Source: a bacterium
GTDB lineage: Bacteria > Verrucomicrobiota > Verrucomicrobiia > Limisphaerales > J093
DNA length: 37,129 nucleotides
Assembly (NCBI GenBank): GCA_021823625.1
Contig: JAKANS010000043.1
Span: 1-37,129, forward strand
Direction of reading: 5' to 3'
This document shows positions 7,982 to 17,787 of this stretch, one piece after another. Every line of letters begins with the position of its first letter. Positions within the stretch are counted from its first letter, which is position 1. A program made the position numbers and the translations under genes. A model generated the notes under the pieces. That model saw only the letters and a program-made list of their open reading frames with translations, was not told the origin of the DNA and made no database searches.

Positions 7982-9433
7982 ATGAATCCCACCACTTCCC
8001 AGCCCGAACGGCATGCCGGCCTGGCGGTCAACCTCGTCGGCCTCGGCCAAGTGCGCTTGCTGCGCGCACTGGCCCAAAACCCGGAAACGGCGTTGTACCA
8101 GACCGATCATGCCGGCGTCGTCGTCAAGGTGTTCGATCTGGATTGTGGCAAGCCGGACGAAATCGGTTACGGGCCCTACCTGAACTTCCAGGCCGAACTG
8201 GCGAATTTCGAGGAAATCCACGCCCTCGAAAGTTTGCGTAGCTTCGTGCCGGCCTACTACGGGGCGCACATCGACTACGACGGCAAGTACGCCTTTATCG
8301 CCATGGAGTACCTGCCGGGCCAGAATCTGCGGAACTGGGCCGAGGCGACCGCGACCCGCGGGTACAGCCCGGAGTTGCTGGACGCGCTCCGGCAATCCAC
8401 CCAAGAGATGCTGTCGATCATCGATCTGTTCCACCGGCATGGTTTGGTGTTGATCGATTTCAAGCCCGATAACGTTATCCGGCTCGACGAAGGCGCGGTC
8501 AAGCTGGTGGACATGGGGGCGTTCTTCACACCGCGTCACCGCCGCGCCTTGGGCACCTTCGTCTATACCGCCACGCCCGATCATGCCGAGGTGCTCATCG
8601 ACGCGTCGAACCTCCAGGCCGGAGTGGCGCCGGGCGTGGCTTCGGACGTTTTCTCCGCCGGGGTGGCGTTGTTCGAGATGGCCACCGGCACGACGCGGCT
8701 TCAGATCGATCCGCAGACCGCCGAGGAAATGCTGGCTGCACCGGCGATGTACCGCTTTCGCGACTCCCAGATTGCCGACGTGTGGAAGGCCTTTCCTCAC
8801 TTGCGTACCGAACTGCCGCTGGTCCAAACCCAACTCCGCGAGCGCCGCCTGCTGTTCTCGGAAATCTGGCACCTGCTCAAGGCTTACGTCGCAACCAAGG
8901 TGCCGGACTGGGAATCGCTTGCCAGCGATCAGCAGGACCAGATCCTGCTCTCCACCGGCACCACGTTTATCTTGGAGCAGTTGCCCGCGCAGCTTGCCTG
9001 GCTGGCGGGCGTGATCGCCCGGGCCACCGTCCTGCGCAGCCTGCGCGCCGTCGGCATGGCCGAACTCGTGCAACTCCTCGGCAACCCTGCACCGGAGCAC
9101 GTCCAAACCGATCTCACCCAGCACAACTGCCTGCTCAACTACCTGCGCACACTGGACTTATCGACTGAATTCGCCATCCGACTCAATACTTGGGATGTCC
9201 GGCTGGACCGGCCAACGGGGCATTGGATGATCGCCGCGCCCGTGGCCGGCCGTGAATTGGCCGACAACGCGGGCTTCGTTTATCTGAGGCGCGTGCGCAC
9301 GGACGACGAAGGCCACACTTGCTGGCACGCGGTGGATGAATTTGAAGCGGATGAACAAGAAGGGATTAGAGCCAACTTGAGCCAGCTCCGGCACAATCAT
9401 GAAGCCTGGCTCGGTGTCGCGACCACACCGTAG
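7982..9433 (+). CDS. Divergent protein kinase-like protein
   Basis: This 483-residue protein has a protein kinase-like N-terminal half. There is a weak glycine loop (NLVGLGQVRLL), a beta-3 lysine at about K49 in VVVKVFDL, and the hinge-like IAMEYLPGQNL. The catalytic loop is HGLVLIDFKPDNVI (D159, K161, N164). The metal-binding Asp is in VDMGAF (D177, DMG instead of DFG). The helix F Asp is D222 in SDVFSAGVALFEM. HRD is replaced by LID, so the fold is kept while the signatures have drifted. Residues about 240-483 are mostly alpha-helical in look, end in a probable beta-rich segment, and are not recognised. I chose ATG 7982 because the kinase-like fold begins soon after it; the frame is open further upstream without conserved-looking sequence. 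It may be an active Ser/Thr kinase or a kinase-like regulator, and the target is unknown. Confidence 0.7.
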   Translation: MNPTTSQPERHAGLAVNLVGLGQVRLLRALAQNPETALYQTDHAGVVVKVFDLDCGKPDEIGYGPYLNFQAELANFEEIHALESLRSFVPAYYGAHIDYDGKYAFIAMEYLPGQNLRNWAEATATRGYSPELLDALRQSTQEMLSIIDLFHRHGLVLIDFKPDNVIRLDEGAVKLVDMGAFFTPRHRRALGTFVYTATPDHAEVLIDASNLQAGVAPGVASDVFSAGVALFEMATGTTRLQIDPQTAEEMLAAPAMYRFRDSQIADVWKAFPHLRTELPLVQTQLRERRLLFSEIWHLLKAYVATKVPDWESLASDQQDQILLSTGTTFILEQLPAQLAWLAGVIARATVLRSLRAVGMAELVQLLGNPAPEHVQTDLTQHNCLLNYLRTLDLSTEFAIRLNTWDVRLDRPTGHWMIAAPVAGRELADNAGFVYLRRVRTDDEGHTCWHAVDEFEADEQEGIRANLSQLRHNHEAWLGVATTP

Positions 9434-10047
9434 CCAACGGCGGCAACTCACAAGCGAAAGCAATGGTCGCACTATTCGTCGCAGTCCGTCCAAGTCCGGT
9501 GCTTTCTAAAGAAACCTTCATTGACACGGTCCCAGACGGGTTTAGAGTGTTCGCAGCGATTTGATTCGGGTGGCGGTACGTTTCTTCAGCGGGGTTCCCC
9601 ACCCCCACCTCCTTGGCGTCTGCTGCCCGAATCATTCTTCTAACTATCCTTCCTCATACATCGCGAACTTCCTCAGATATTTTTCAAGATCGTCTCCGCG
9701 GCAGCCGTCACCACCCAAACGGCGCCGAATCGCCTCGCAGCTTGACGTCTCGTTGCTCGGAAGAACCGCGGCTGCAAACGAATTCGCGATCTCGCCGGCA
9801 GTTGGTGCGGGACGGGTTTCGTCGTGCTGGTCGCGGCTCCCGACTTGTCGCTTTTCACGCAGCTTGGTCAACCTGTGCGGTCCAACTTCCCGCAAAATCG
9901 CTGTTTACGACCATTGGTTGGCCAAAAGCCGGGACCGGCAAGCCTTGTGCTTTGACCAAACCATGCGCTCGACGCATCTTGACCGAGGACGGGCGGCGGA
10001 CGATTTCGGCCCCGCCCGCCCAATTACTTTTCGCGCCCAAACAAACG
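9434..10047 (+). other. Gene-free 614-base leader region before the HAD gene
   Basis: No frame here has a convincing protein pattern. The frame of the downstream HAD gene happens to stay open for 145 codons before its ATG, but the translation is Arg/Ser-rich and unlike any family. A short minus-strand frame (9644-9895) also lacks recognisable features. The stretch contains one good candidate promoter (9521-9548). If that promoter drives the HAD gene, the transcript would have a leader of nearly 500 bases. Confidence 0.45.
9521..9548 (+). promoter_or_regulatory. Candidate sigma-70 promoter
   Basis: A perfect -35 box TTGACA at 9521-9526 is followed after 16 bases by TAGAGT (4 of 6 matches to TATAAT) at 9543-9548. 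It lies 90 bases after the kinase-like gene and 500 bases before the HAD gene, on the plus strand. Only sequence match supports it. Confidence 0.3.
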
Positions 10048-10965
10048 ATGAAAACCGGATACCTGATCGACATGGACGGAGTGATTTACCGGGAGGACCA
10101 ATTGATCCCGGGAGCGGCGGATTTCGTGGAAGCCTTGGTGGCCAGCGGTGTGCCCTTTGTTTTTCTGACCAACAACTCGGCGCCAACGCCCGAGGACTTG
10201 GCGGTGCGGCTGCGTCACCTGGGGATTCCCGGACTTTCCTCCCGCCATTTCTACACCTCGGCGCTGAACACCGCCGATTTCCTCAGCGAAACCCACCCCG
10301 GCTGCACCGCGTTCGTCATTGGCGAAGGTGGCCTGCTCGCAGCCTTGCACGAACAGAAGATCGCGAACGACGCGATCCATCCCAGTTACGTGGTGGTGGG
10401 CGAAGTCGCGGCTTCGATGGAGAAACTGGCCAAAGCGCATGCGTGCATCGAACGCGGGGCGCGCCTGCTGGCCACGAATCCCGACAACTGGTGCCCGGTC
10501 TCGAACAGTGAAACCCGCCCAGGTGCCGGCGCCACTGCGGCCTTTCTCGAAGCCAGCACCGGCCGCCGCGCCTACTACCTTGGCAAACCCAACGGCTACA
10601 TGTTCTACCGCGCGCGCCGCCTGCTGGCGGACATGGTCGGTGGCGCACCGGATCAGATCGTCATGATCGGCGACACGATGGAGACCGACATTCGCGGCGC
10701 GGTGGAGTCGGGTCTTTACGCCTACCTGGTCCTCAGCGGCTCCACGCAAATCGAAAGCGTGGGCGACTATGTCTATCAACCCACCCGCGTGCTGAAGAGC
10801 GTGGCCGACCTGATCGAAGAGGTGAAGTCCGGCAAGCCCTCGAACCGGCTCGATAGTCCGGTGTTTACCCACGCCGTCGTCAAACGCGGCCGGTCCGGCA
10901 ACCGCCACCAAACCGACGCCGAGCACCCTCAAAAGCCGCGCCCGCGCCCGCCGATGACGCGGTAA
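10048..10965 (+). CDS. HAD-IIA family hydrolase (NagD-like phosphatase)
   Basis: A 305-residue protein with all HAD phosphatase motifs. Nucleophile motif I is DMDGVIY (D8, D10), motif II is LTNNS (T41), the motif III lysine is in GKPN (K180), and motif IV is IGDTMETDI (D209, D214). The large cap between motifs II and III marks the HAD-IIA class, which includes NagD and PNPase-type phosphatases acting on sugar phosphates, nucleotides or p-nitrophenyl phosphate. The substrate cannot be predicted. I chose the ATG at 10048 because motif I begins eight residues later, as in the family; the frame is open upstream but not conserved-looking. A basic, proline-rich tail of about 40 residues follows the fold. 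The gene converges with the PQQ-like gene, with 63 bases between their ends. Confidence 0.88.
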   Translation: MKTGYLIDMDGVIYREDQLIPGAADFVEALVASGVPFVFLTNNSAPTPEDLAVRLRHLGIPGLSSRHFYTSALNTADFLSETHPGCTAFVIGEGGLLAALHEQKIANDAIHPSYVVVGEVAASMEKLAKAHACIERGARLLATNPDNWCPVSNSETRPGAGATAAFLEASTGRRAYYLGKPNGYMFYRARRLLADMVGGAPDQIVMIGDTMETDIRGAVESGLYAYLVLSGSTQIESVGDYVYQPTRVLKSVADLIEEVKSGKPSNRLDSPVFTHAVVKRGRSGNRHQTDAEHPQKPRPRPPMTR

Positions 10966-11028
10966 GCGCACGCACTTAAACGATCAGGCCGTGCCGGACG
11001 GCGAGCGGCCGGCGGCAAAAGCTGTCCG

Positions 11029-12336
11029 CTACTTCGCCTCGATCCGGTACAGCTTCGTCCGGCTGCGCAGAAACAAGGCCTTGCCCGACACTGCGGGTGA
11101 GGCCATGAAGCCGTCGCCGATCTTGCTTTCGGCGAGTCGCTTGAACTCGCGCGTGTCCGCCGCAACCACGGTCGTCTTGCCTTCCTCGCTGAAGTAATAG
11201 ACCCGATTCTCCGCCACCAACAGCGATGCCGAGTAGTTGCCGCCGATGCGTTCGTTCCAAACCACCTTGCCCGTGCTGGCTTCCCAGCACGTCCCCACGC
11301 CACCGTCTTCGATGCCGAACAACAAATCGCCGACCAGCGCCAGCGACGGCTTCTTGGGCACGCCGCGTTTGGTCATCCACACCACCTGCAACTGCGTGTC
11401 CGGCTTGGTCGTGGCGTTGGCGTCGATCACCTCGCCCTTTTTGCCGGGGCGGATCGCCATCAACTGGCCGCTGGAAAAGCCGCTCGGCGCAAAGATCAAG
11501 CCATGCCCGAGCACCACGCGCGTGCTGGCCGAATGGTTGTTGCGCTCCTCGACCCGCCACCATTCCTCGCCGGTCAGCGGATTGTACGCGTAAAGCGCCT
11601 TGGCGCCCTGGCTCAGCAGCGTCGGCTGACCGTCGATGGTGGCCACGTGCGGTGTGGCGAACGCCTTGCGCAAATCGCCTTCGGTCATGGGCTTGCCGTC
11701 CGGGCCGAGGTCTTTGAAGTCAATCGAGCGTGGCGTTTCCCAGACCGTTTTGCCGCTGTGCTTGTCGAGCGCGACGATGAACTGATGGTCGCTGCCGTCG
11801 AATTGCAGGATCAACCGGTCGCCGTACAGGATCGATGACGACCCCGCGCCGCGGTAATGATTGCACACGAAGTCGCGCCGCTCCCAGAGCTTCTGGCCGG
11901 TCCGGGTGTCCATGCAGGCGGTGCCCGGCGAGCCGAAAGTCACGTAAATTCGACCTTCCTCAATCACCGGCGTGGGCGAGGCGTAGGAATTGAACAGGTG
12001 GCAGAACTGCGGTTTCTCGATGTGGAACAGGTGAAGATCGCGGACGACCTTGCCCGAGTCGCGATCCACGCACACGACGGACAATTCCGTGCCATCCTCG
12101 GTGGCATTGGCGAGCCAGACCTGGTTGCCCCAGATGACCGGCGATGCCCAGGCTTTGCCCGGAATGGGCGTCTGCCACGTCACGTTCTCGGTCTCGCTCC
12201 AGTGCAACGGCAGGCCGGTGGACGTGGTATGGCCGTCGCCACGCGGACCGCGGTACTGGGGCCAATTCAGATCATCGGCGGCCTGTGCCAGCGTTGCGGT
12301 CAAACCGGCCAGCACGACGAATTGAAAGAGCTTCAT
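11029..12336 (-). CDS. Exported PQQ-like beta-propeller repeat protein
   Basis: This 435-residue protein starts with a signal peptide (MKLFQFVVLAGLTATLAQAA) and would be exported to the periplasm. The mature part opens with NWPQYRGPRGDG, the usual beginning of planctomycete and verrucomicrobial PQQ-like propellers. It continues with repeated blades such as TGQKLWERRD, SGKTVWETP, TGEEWWRVEE and TGKVVWNERIGG. These blades resemble BamB and quinoprotein dehydrogenases. No dehydrogenase catalytic residues are evident, so a binding or scaffold role is as likely as an enzymatic one. An in-frame ATG 12 codons upstream exists, but 12336 places the signal peptide at the start and is preferred. It is divergent from recF across 279 bases. 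Confidence 0.87.
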   Translation of the reverse strand: MKLFQFVVLAGLTATLAQAADDLNWPQYRGPRGDGHTTSTGLPLHWSETENVTWQTPIPGKAWASPVIWGNQVWLANATEDGTELSVVCVDRDSGKVVRDLHLFHIEKPQFCHLFNSYASPTPVIEEGRIYVTFGSPGTACMDTRTGQKLWERRDFVCNHYRGAGSSSILYGDRLILQFDGSDHQFIVALDKHSGKTVWETPRSIDFKDLGPDGKPMTEGDLRKAFATPHVATIDGQPTLLSQGAKALYAYNPLTGEEWWRVEERNNHSASTRVVLGHGLIFAPSGFSSGQLMAIRPGKKGEVIDANATTKPDTQLQVVWMTKRGVPKKPSLALVGDLLFGIEDGGVGTCWEASTGKVVWNERIGGNYSASLLVAENRVYYFSEEGKTTVVAADTREFKRLAESKIGDGFMASPAVSGKALFLRSRTKLYRIEAK

Positions 12337-12412
12337 CGCGCGAAGCTTAGCGGCGCCCGCCGGGAGCGGCAACCGGGTTGACGGTTGGCCATACTACCGT
12401 TTTCCTGATGGA

Positions 12413-12433
12413 GCAATTATTGTCGCAATTGCG
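12413..12433. promoter_or_regulatory. Inverted repeat in the recF/PQQ divergent region
   Basis: GCAATT at 12413 and AATTGC at 12427-12432 form a perfect 6-bp inverted repeat with 8 bases between. The overlapping CGCAATTGCG at 12424-12433 is itself a perfect palindrome. Its place between two divergent genes, in an AT-richer patch, fits an operator, but nothing else supports a function. Confidence 0.25.
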
Positions 12434-12615
12434 ATACTTTTTGTGCCATACGGGCGTACGTTACTTGTTTTCCCGCGAGGCAACGGTCCTGGCCGATCCA
12501 GCCGTTGGAAAGCGATGGGATCCTTGAGCCGCCGCCAGCAACCGACCGTCGCCCCGCCGGCACGAGCCACCGCATTTGCCGTGAGTTCGCAAGCGGCTTG
12601 GGTTAAATCCAGCGC

Positions 12616-13704
12616 GTGCATCTGGCGCACCTCAGGCTTCGCGACTTCCGCAATTACGCGCGGCTGGACGCGGACTTCGCCCCGGGCTTTCACCTCTTGC
12701 TGGGCCGCAACGCCCAAGGCAAGACGAATGTCCTGGAGGCAATTTATCTGCTGGCCACGTTGCGGTCGTTTCGCGGCGTCGGCGGTGCCCAGATGGTTCG
12801 GCACGGCCAGGCCGGGTATTTCGTCGGGGCGCGGGTGCAAAGCGCGACGCGGGCGGAGATCAAGATGTATTGGTCGGCGGCCGAGCGCCGGTTGAGCCTC
12901 AACGACCAGCCGGTCCGCAAGTTGACGGATTACCTCGGCGTGTTGCGGGTGGTGGTGTTTTGCACGGAAGACTTGAATTTGGTGAAAGGCCCGGCCGGCC
13001 GCCGGCGGCGCTTCCTGGACCTGCTGCTTTCGCAAACGCACCCGACTTACCTGCCGTTGTTGCAGCGGTATATGCGCGCCTTGCGGTCCCGGAACGCTTT
13101 GCTCAAGGCACGAAACGTCGATGAAGCGGCGCTCGAGAGCTTCACGCAGGAACTGGTCACGGCCGGCAACCAACTCCTTGCGGCGCGACGCGAGCTGGTG
13201 CCGCGGCTCTCGGCGCTCACCCGCCTCGCCTACCGGCGGATTGCCCACGACGCCGAGGAGTTGCGGCTGGATTACCAACCCACGGTGAAAAGCCACTTCG
13301 CGGCCGAGCTGGCGCAAAACCGCGCTCGCGAACGCGCCTGCCGGACCACGCTCATCGGGCCGCATCGGGACGAGCTGCGGCTGCTGTTGGACGAACGGCC
13401 GGCCGGCCAGTTCGCCAGCGAAGGCCAGCAGCGCACGCTCGCCATCGCCCTCAAAATGGCCCAGGCGGAGTACCTGACCGGGTTGCACGGCGCGCCGCCC
13501 ATCTTGTTGATCGACGACGTGATGGGCGAGTTGGACGCCTCACGGCGGGCCGGCCTGCTGCCGTTGCTGGAGCGGTCGCACCAGGCCAGCGGGCAGGTGT
13601 TCATGACCTGCACGGAGGAAAACTGGCCGCGCGAGCTGGGGCGGCAGTTGCAGCGGTGGGAGGTGAAGGACGGCGCGCTCCGGCGCCTGCCGGAAGCCGG
13701 TTGA
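12616..13704 (+). CDS. recF: DNA replication/repair protein RecF
   Basis: RecF is an SMC/ABC-type ATPase that helps load RecA at single-strand gaps together with RecO and RecR. The 362-residue protein starts HLAHLRLRDFRNYARLD, as RecF does. It has a Walker A motif GRNAQGKT at residues 30-37, the ABC signature region ASEGQQRTLAIALKMAQ at about residues 268-284, and Walker B ILLIDDVMGELDASR at about 295-309. The start is GTG at 12616, fixed by the conserved N-terminus; no clear ribosome binding site is present. In many bacteria recF sits beside dnaN and gyrB. Here it lies between genes for exported proteins, so it is not in the classical replication-origin cluster. Confidence 0.95.
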   Translation: MHLAHLRLRDFRNYARLDADFAPGFHLLLGRNAQGKTNVLEAIYLLATLRSFRGVGGAQMVRHGQAGYFVGARVQSATRAEIKMYWSAAERRLSLNDQPVRKLTDYLGVLRVVVFCTEDLNLVKGPAGRRRRFLDLLLSQTHPTYLPLLQRYMRALRSRNALLKARNVDEAALESFTQELVTAGNQLLAARRELVPRLSALTRLAYRRIAHDAEELRLDYQPTVKSHFAAELAQNRARERACRTTLIGPHRDELRLLLDERPAGQFASEGQQRTLAIALKMAQAEYLTGLHGAPPILLIDDVMGELDASRRAGLLPLLERSHQASGQVFMTCTEENWPRELGRQLQRWEVKDGALRRLPEAG

Positions 13705-13759
13705 AGGCCGGCGGGTCCGGGGGCCGCAGAGGCGTTGCGGCTGGCCCGGCAACTGCTTA

Positions 13760-16444
13760 ATGTCTCCCACCATGATGAGCTTATTTCCTGTCTGCTGCGA
13801 ACAGCGCCGGTGGGCCGCGGTGCGCGGGTGGGTCGGCTGGATTGCGATCCTGGCCGCGGCTTGGCCGGCCCGGGCCGCCTTGCTGGACATGTCCGCGCCG
13901 CTGCCGGACGTGACCGCCAACTACGATGGCTTCCAGGTCGTCTGCCGCGTGACCGATCCGGCGCAGGGCAAGGAGTACGTGGACCAGACGGCGTCAGCCA
14001 CGGTTTTCGGCTTCAACAACGTTGGCGGTGTCGTCTCGTGGACGAGCGGCAGCGCCGTCTTTGTCCGCACCTACGACCCGGCGGTGACGAACTGGGTGCG
14101 GCTGGACCTGGCGGTGGCGCAGGTCCAGGACGTGCGCAGCCATCGCGGGCTGGTGACCTGGAGCGCCGTGGGCAAGGTCGGCTACACGGTGTACGACCAG
14201 GCCCGGCACGCGTGGCGGACCGAGTCCGTCAATTCCTCCACGCTCGACCTGCGCTGCGTGGACGGGGTGGTGAGCTGGACCGGCGGCAACGCCGTTTTCC
14301 TCCGCACTTACGATCCCGCTTTGGGCCGCTGGCAAAAACACGACGCCGCCACCGGTGCGACCTTTGACCTGAGCAACACCAACGGCGTCACGGCGTGGAC
14401 CGGCGCGGGCGCCGTGCGCATCCGCTCTTACGACCCGCTCCGCGGCGCGTGGTCGGGACAGGACACGGCCGGCAGCCCGTTTGGGTTCGGGAACGATTCC
14501 GGCCTGGTGGCCTGGAGCTCCGGCAACCGGCTGTTCGCGCAGTTGTTTCACCCGCTGACCGGCCAATGGCTTTCGACCTACGCGCAGCCGCTTTCCGGGA
14601 CGGCCATCCTCATGGGCATCACGAACGCGACGGCGACGTGGTCGGACGGGTTCAACGTCGGTCAGCTCGGCTACAACTTCGCCACCACGAACTGGCACGC
14701 CCTGCCCACCCGCCCGCTGGCTGGGTTCGCCGTCTCCACCAACGCCGGGCCGCCGCCGCTCACGGTGTATTTCACCGACCTCTCGGTGGGCCGCCTCAAC
14801 CAGACCTGGACCTTCGGCGACGGCGAGACCAACTTGACCCGCAGCCCGTTGCACACGTTCACGGGCGTCGGCCGTTACACGGTCACCCAGACCCTCGTCG
14901 GCAACGGCGCCACCGTCTCGTTCACCACGAACATCCTGACCGACGTCGAATCGCCGGCCGGCATGGTCACGATCAATGGCGGCGCGACCTTCACCACCAA
15001 CCGCAACGTCACGCTCACGCTCGGCGCCGCCGACAACTGCGGCACGGTGGCGCAGATGCGGCTGAGCAACGACGGCGCCACCTGGAATGGCTGGGAACCC
15101 TTCGCCACCAACAGGGTCTGGCAACTCCCCGCCGGCGTGGCCACGCGGTTCGTTTATGCGCAGTTCCAGGATCCTTACGGCAACGTCTCCGCGGTGGTGA
15201 ACGACTGGATCTTTCTGGACACCACCCCGCCGCCGCCGGTCCGGTTCGCGGTCGCCGAAACCAACGTCGTCGAGGGCAACCGCACGTTGACGGTCGCCGT
15301 GAACCTCGATTACCCGATGAGCAGCCGCGAAGTGCGCGTGGATTACGCGACCCAGGAACTCACCGCCACCGCCGGCAGTGATTTCACGGCGGCCACCAAC
15401 ACGCTGATCTTCCCGCCAGGCATCACCAACCGCACCGCTTCCGTCACCATCCGGGACGACGCGCTGGTGGAACTGAACGAGCAGTTCCAGGTCGCGTTCC
15501 TCAATCCTGTGGACGTCGTGCCGGGCCCGCCGCTGACGGTGACCCTCCTTGACAACGACCGGGCCACGCTGGCGTTCAGCAGCGACCGGTTCAGCGTGGG
15601 CGAAGGTGACGGCACCGGGTTGGTAAACGTGACCTTGAGCGCGCCTTCCGGCCAGGCAGTAAGCGTGGCCTACGCCGTGACCAACGGCACAGCCACCGCC
15701 GGACTCGACTTCGTAGCCGTCACCGGCGTGCTGGAATTCAGTCCTGGACAGACCGCCAAGACCATCGCGGTGCCCATCCTCGACGATTCCTTGGACGAAA
15801 CCACCGAGACGGTGCTGCTGAAGCTCAGCAGCCCCACCAACGCGCTCCTGGGCACGCCCGCCACCGCCATGCTCGAAATCATCGACAACGATCTGCCCAC
15901 CGTGAACTTCGGCGCCGCCGATTACCGCGTCGCCGAAGGCGCCGGCAGCGTGACCGTGGACGTGCACCTCACCAAGCCTTATGGACAAACCATCTTTGTG
16001 GACTACGCGACGAGTGGCGGCACCGCCACGCCGGGGCAGGATTACGTGCCCACGACTGGCACCCTGATCTTTTCGCCGGGTCAGACCAACCGCACTTTCC
16101 TAGTCACCATCCTGCCGGACACAAAACCCGAACCGGAGAAAACCATCGACCTCAATCTCAGCGGCTACGTGAACGTCACGCCAGGTGATCGCGTGCAGGC
16201 CGCGGTGACCCTCGTGGACGACGACGCCCTCTCCCTGACCAGTCTGGGCTTCACAGTCACCGGTGCCTTCCGGCTCCGGCTCACCGGACCGGCGGGCGGG
16301 CGGGTGCGCCTGCAAACCAGCCCCGACCTGGCGGGTTGGTCGGACCTGAAGACGCTGGACAATCCCACCGGCACGGTCGAGTACGAGGATGCCGCGGCGG
16401 CGGGAAACGGCGTGCGCTATTACCGCGCGCGTTCGGCGCCTTGA
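13760..16444 (+). CDS. Secreted Calx-beta/PKD repeat protein
   Basis: An 894-residue exported protein. A signal peptide (about residues 20-40, ending in PARA) is followed by several repeats of a VVSWTSGSAVFVRTYDPA-like unit of roughly 40 residues (residues about 60-310), which look like propeller blades. A PKD domain follows at about 322-400 (WTFGDGETN, HTFTGVGRYTV). Three Calx-beta domains lie at about 492-596, 605-710 and 713-825, each with a GTATAGxDF-like and DD-E-xE calcium-binding pattern. The C-terminal 60 residues (GAFRLRLTGPAG...WSDLKTL) form an immunoglobulin-like end domain often seen in verrucomicrobial exported proteins. No PEP-CTERM sorting tail is present. An alternative ATG lies four codons downstream. 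The probable role is cell-surface or matrix adhesion, by analogy only. Confidence 0.85.
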   Translation: MSPTMMSLFPVCCEQRRWAAVRGWVGWIAILAAAWPARAALLDMSAPLPDVTANYDGFQVVCRVTDPAQGKEYVDQTASATVFGFNNVGGVVSWTSGSAVFVRTYDPAVTNWVRLDLAVAQVQDVRSHRGLVTWSAVGKVGYTVYDQARHAWRTESVNSSTLDLRCVDGVVSWTGGNAVFLRTYDPALGRWQKHDAATGATFDLSNTNGVTAWTGAGAVRIRSYDPLRGAWSGQDTAGSPFGFGNDSGLVAWSSGNRLFAQLFHPLTGQWLSTYAQPLSGTAILMGITNATATWSDGFNVGQLGYNFATTNWHALPTRPLAGFAVSTNAGPPPLTVYFTDLSVGRLNQTWTFGDGETNLTRSPLHTFTGVGRYTVTQTLVGNGATVSFTTNILTDVESPAGMVTINGGATFTTNRNVTLTLGAADNCGTVAQMRLSNDGATWNGWEPFATNRVWQLPAGVATRFVYAQFQDPYGNVSAVVNDWIFLDTTPPPPVRFAVAETNVVEGNRTLTVAVNLDYPMSSREVRVDYATQELTATAGSDFTAATNTLIFPPGITNRTASVTIRDDALVELNEQFQVAFLNPVDVVPGPPLTVTLLDNDRATLAFSSDRFSVGEGDGTGLVNVTLSAPSGQAVSVAYAVTNGTATAGLDFVAVTGVLEFSPGQTAKTIAVPILDDSLDETTETVLLKLSSPTNALLGTPATAMLEIIDNDLPTVNFGAADYRVAEGAGSVTVDVHLTKPYGQTIFVDYATSGGTATPGQDYVPTTGTLIFSPGQTNRTFLVTILPDTKPEPEKTIDLNLSGYVNVTPGDRVQAAVTLVDDDALSLTSLGFTVTGAFRLRLTGPAGGRVRLQTSPDLAGWSDLKTLDNPTGTVEYEDAAAAGNGVRYYRARSAP

Positions 16445-16446
16445 GC

Positions 16447-16557
16447 GGTGGGGCCGACCTGCGCGTCGGCCGGCTGGCGCTGACACAGCAGCGCCCTACC
16501 CACGGTAGGGCCGACCTGCGCGTCGGCCAGGCGGCGCCGGCTCAGCGGCGCCCTACC
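16447..16557. repeat. Tandem pair of 54-bp palindromic repeats
   Basis: Two 54-base units (16447-16500 and 16504-16557) are separated by only CAC. Each begins GGTAGGGCCGACC (the first copy has GGTGGGGC) and ends GCGCCCTACC, so the ends form an 8-bp inverted repeat. Inside each is a CCGAC/GTCGG hairpin, and the second copy also has a GGCGCC/GGCGCC pair. The pair starts 3 bases after the stop of the Calx-beta gene. It resembles REP-type sequences, and no enzyme is encoded nearby. Confidence 0.8.
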
Positions 16558-16634
16558 ACAGCAGCCCGCGTTTCATTGGGTCTTCGCTGTGCACGAAGAC
16601 GCACAGTTGCTCCCCCCGCTGGCGAGAATACGAT

Positions 16635-16663
16635 TTGACCAGAAAGCGATTGGCGAGTAATAA
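16635..16663 (+). promoter_or_regulatory. Candidate promoter of the prepilin-like gene
   Basis: TTGACC at 16635-16640 and TAATAA at 16658-16663 are spaced by 17 bases and end 44 bases before the ATG of the prepilin-like gene. The -35 box is 5 of 6 and the -10 box is weak (3 of 6). The place, after the palindrome pair and before a monocistronic gene, is reasonable. Confidence 0.35.
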
Positions 16664-16707
16664 AGCCGACTGAATTGAACGCCACTGTGTAGTCAACGAC
16701 GCAAGCT

Positions 16708-17613
<906 letters not shown>

Positions 17614-17637
17614 GCGCGAGTCCAACTTTTCCGACCC

Positions 17638-17663
17638 AGGCGCACCGCGAAGTGCGCCTTTTT
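17638..17663 (+). terminator. Rho-independent terminator after the prepilin-like gene
   Basis: AGGCGCA at 17638-17644 pairs with TGCGCCT at 17653-17659 across an 8-base loop, followed by a run of five T ending at 17663. It starts 25 bases after the stop codon at 17613. Confidence 0.75.
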
Positions 17664-17787
17664 GTTTCCCGCGCTGGAGGGTGAGCGGTCCTCAGCCCGC
17701 CGGCGGAGCGCCGCTTTCCCATGCGGCTTACGACGCGGGTACCGCCCTTGGCGACGCGTTCAGATCACCGCCGTTGCTGGGTCCACA

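Noticed and set aside
9644..9895. A short minus-strand frame of 83 codons in the leader of the HAD gene
   Set aside because: It ends in a plausible helical stretch, but there is no family match, no ribosome binding site and no neighbour to support it.
9613..10047. N-terminal extension of the HAD protein
   Set aside because: The frame is open, but the HAD fold starts at 10048 and the extension is low-complexity and Arg/Ser-rich.
12378..12406. A promoter with TTGACG upstream of recF
   Set aside because: No acceptable -10 box at 16-18 bases.
13994..15988. A 664-codon minus-strand open frame
   Set aside because: Antisense to the Calx-beta protein; repeats mirror the repeats of the real gene.
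16447..16557. A short CRISPR array
   Set aside because: Only two units with a 3-base gap; there are no spacers and no cas genes.
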